Part shown: one piece after another, positions 5,849 to 6,244 of the stretch | Layout of the letters: every line of letters begins with the position of its first letter | Numbering within the stretch: position 1 is the first letter of the stretch | Assembly (NCBI GenBank): GCA_023425905.1 | Contig: JAFABT010000037.1 | Coordinates: forward strand, 1-6,244 | Reading direction: 5' to 3' | From: Actinomycetes bacterium | GTDB lineage: Bacteria; Actinomycetota; Actinomycetes; Actinomycetales; Cellulomonadaceae | DNA: 6,244 bases | Translations under genes and position numbers: made by a program | The notes under the pieces: generated by a model | What the model saw: only the letters and a program-made list of their open reading frames with translations | Database searches by the model: none | Told to the model about the DNA's origin: nothing

Positions 5849-6244
5849 GTGGAGATGAGGCACGTCGTCGTCGTCGGAGCGGGCCTCGCAGGGTCGCAGG
5901 CAGTCGCAGCGCTGCGCGAGCAGGGCTGCACCGGTCGCGTCACCGTGATCGGCGCCGAGCCGATCGCGCCGTACGACCGCCCCCCGCTGTCGAAGGAGCT
6001 CTTCACCCGCGCAGAGCCCGCGTGGCTGCGTGACGAGCTCGGGACGAGCCTCGACGCCGCCGACGACGTCCGGCTCGGTGTCTCGGCGACGGGCCTCGAC
6101 CTCGGTTCACACGGCGTGACGGTCCACGTCGCGGGGGGCGGCTCCCCTCTCGCCGCGGACGGCGTCGTCCTCGCGTCGGGCGCCCACGCGGTCAACCCCT
6201 GGCCGGCCGCGCTCACCCTGCACACCGCTGCCGACGCTGAGGCC
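5849..6244 (+). CDS. FAD/NAD(P)-dependent ferredoxin reductase-like protein (N-terminal part)
   Basis: The first 132 codons of a flavoprotein that continues past the window edge. Residues 6-16 give the FAD-binding dinucleotide motif VVVVGAGLAGS (G10, G12, G15). E37 ends the second strand and should bind the FAD ribose. YDRPPLSKE at 42-50 is the hallmark of the rubredoxin/ferredoxin reductases (BphA4, putidaredoxin reductase type). VLASGA, near 111-116, replaces the usual (V/I)xATGA FAD-contact motif with Ser for Thr. Such proteins pass electrons from NAD(P)H via FAD to a ferredoxin or rubredoxin that feeds oxygenases or P450s; no such partner is visible here. GTG 5849 and ATG 5855 are both possible starts. 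GTG is preferred because TACGGT lies 7 nt upstream and would give a leaderless start. Confidence 0.85.
   Translation, partial: MEMRHVVVVGAGLAGSQAVAALREQGCTGRVTVIGAEPIAPYDRPPLSKELFTRAEPAWLRDELGTSLDAADDVRLGVSATGLDLGSHGVTVHVAGGGSPLAADGVVLASGAHAVNPWPAALTLHTAADAEA

Overview
The window is very GC-rich, with strongly G/C-biased third codon positions. Its gene content points to a high-GC actinobacterium. A secreted GH10 xylanase close to the Streptomyces/Cellulomonas type, beside actinobacterial-style mdh, icd and a DUF3017 gene, suggests a plant-polymer-degrading actinomycete, perhaps Cellulomonadaceae or a relative. This placement is inferred from protein features, not from a search.

Layout. Positions 1-324 are a non-coding, regulator-rich leader with two LacI-like operator copies, several inverted repeats and two CGAAA/TTTCG-type boxes. 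Positions 325-1740 (+) encode a secreted two-module endo-xylanase (GH10 plus a compact CBM2-like domain). A strong 16-bp-stem hairpin (1774-1809) and three tandem 21-bp repeats (1824-1886) separate it from the convergent pair icd-mdh on the minus strand (icd 4149 to 2932, mdh 2881 to 1892, gap 50 bp), which encode two NAD(P)-linked TCA-cycle enzymes. A 208-bp divergent region with a palindrome and two hairpins lies between icd and an aquaporin-family channel (4358-5425, +), which has an unusual selectivity filter and a 90-residue acidic tail. The aquaporin converges on a small membrane protein of the DUF3017 family (stop at 5458, minus), with competing hairpins over the junction. That gene is divergent from a ferredoxin-reductase-type flavoprotein (from 5849, +), which runs off the window.

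How the genes relate. The xylanase is an autonomous secreted enzyme, probably induced by xylan products through the upstream operators. icd and mdh look like a co-transcribed central-metabolism pair. As I recall, DUF3017 genes commonly lie next to folD and mdh in actinobacteria. If so, the aquaporin gene may be an insertion into an older DUF3017-mdh-icd neighbourhood. I see no clearly new multi-gene system. The points most worth following are the aquaporin filter and tail, the tandem repeats behind mdh, the competing terminator hairpins, the icd leader, and the paired operators in front of the xylanase.
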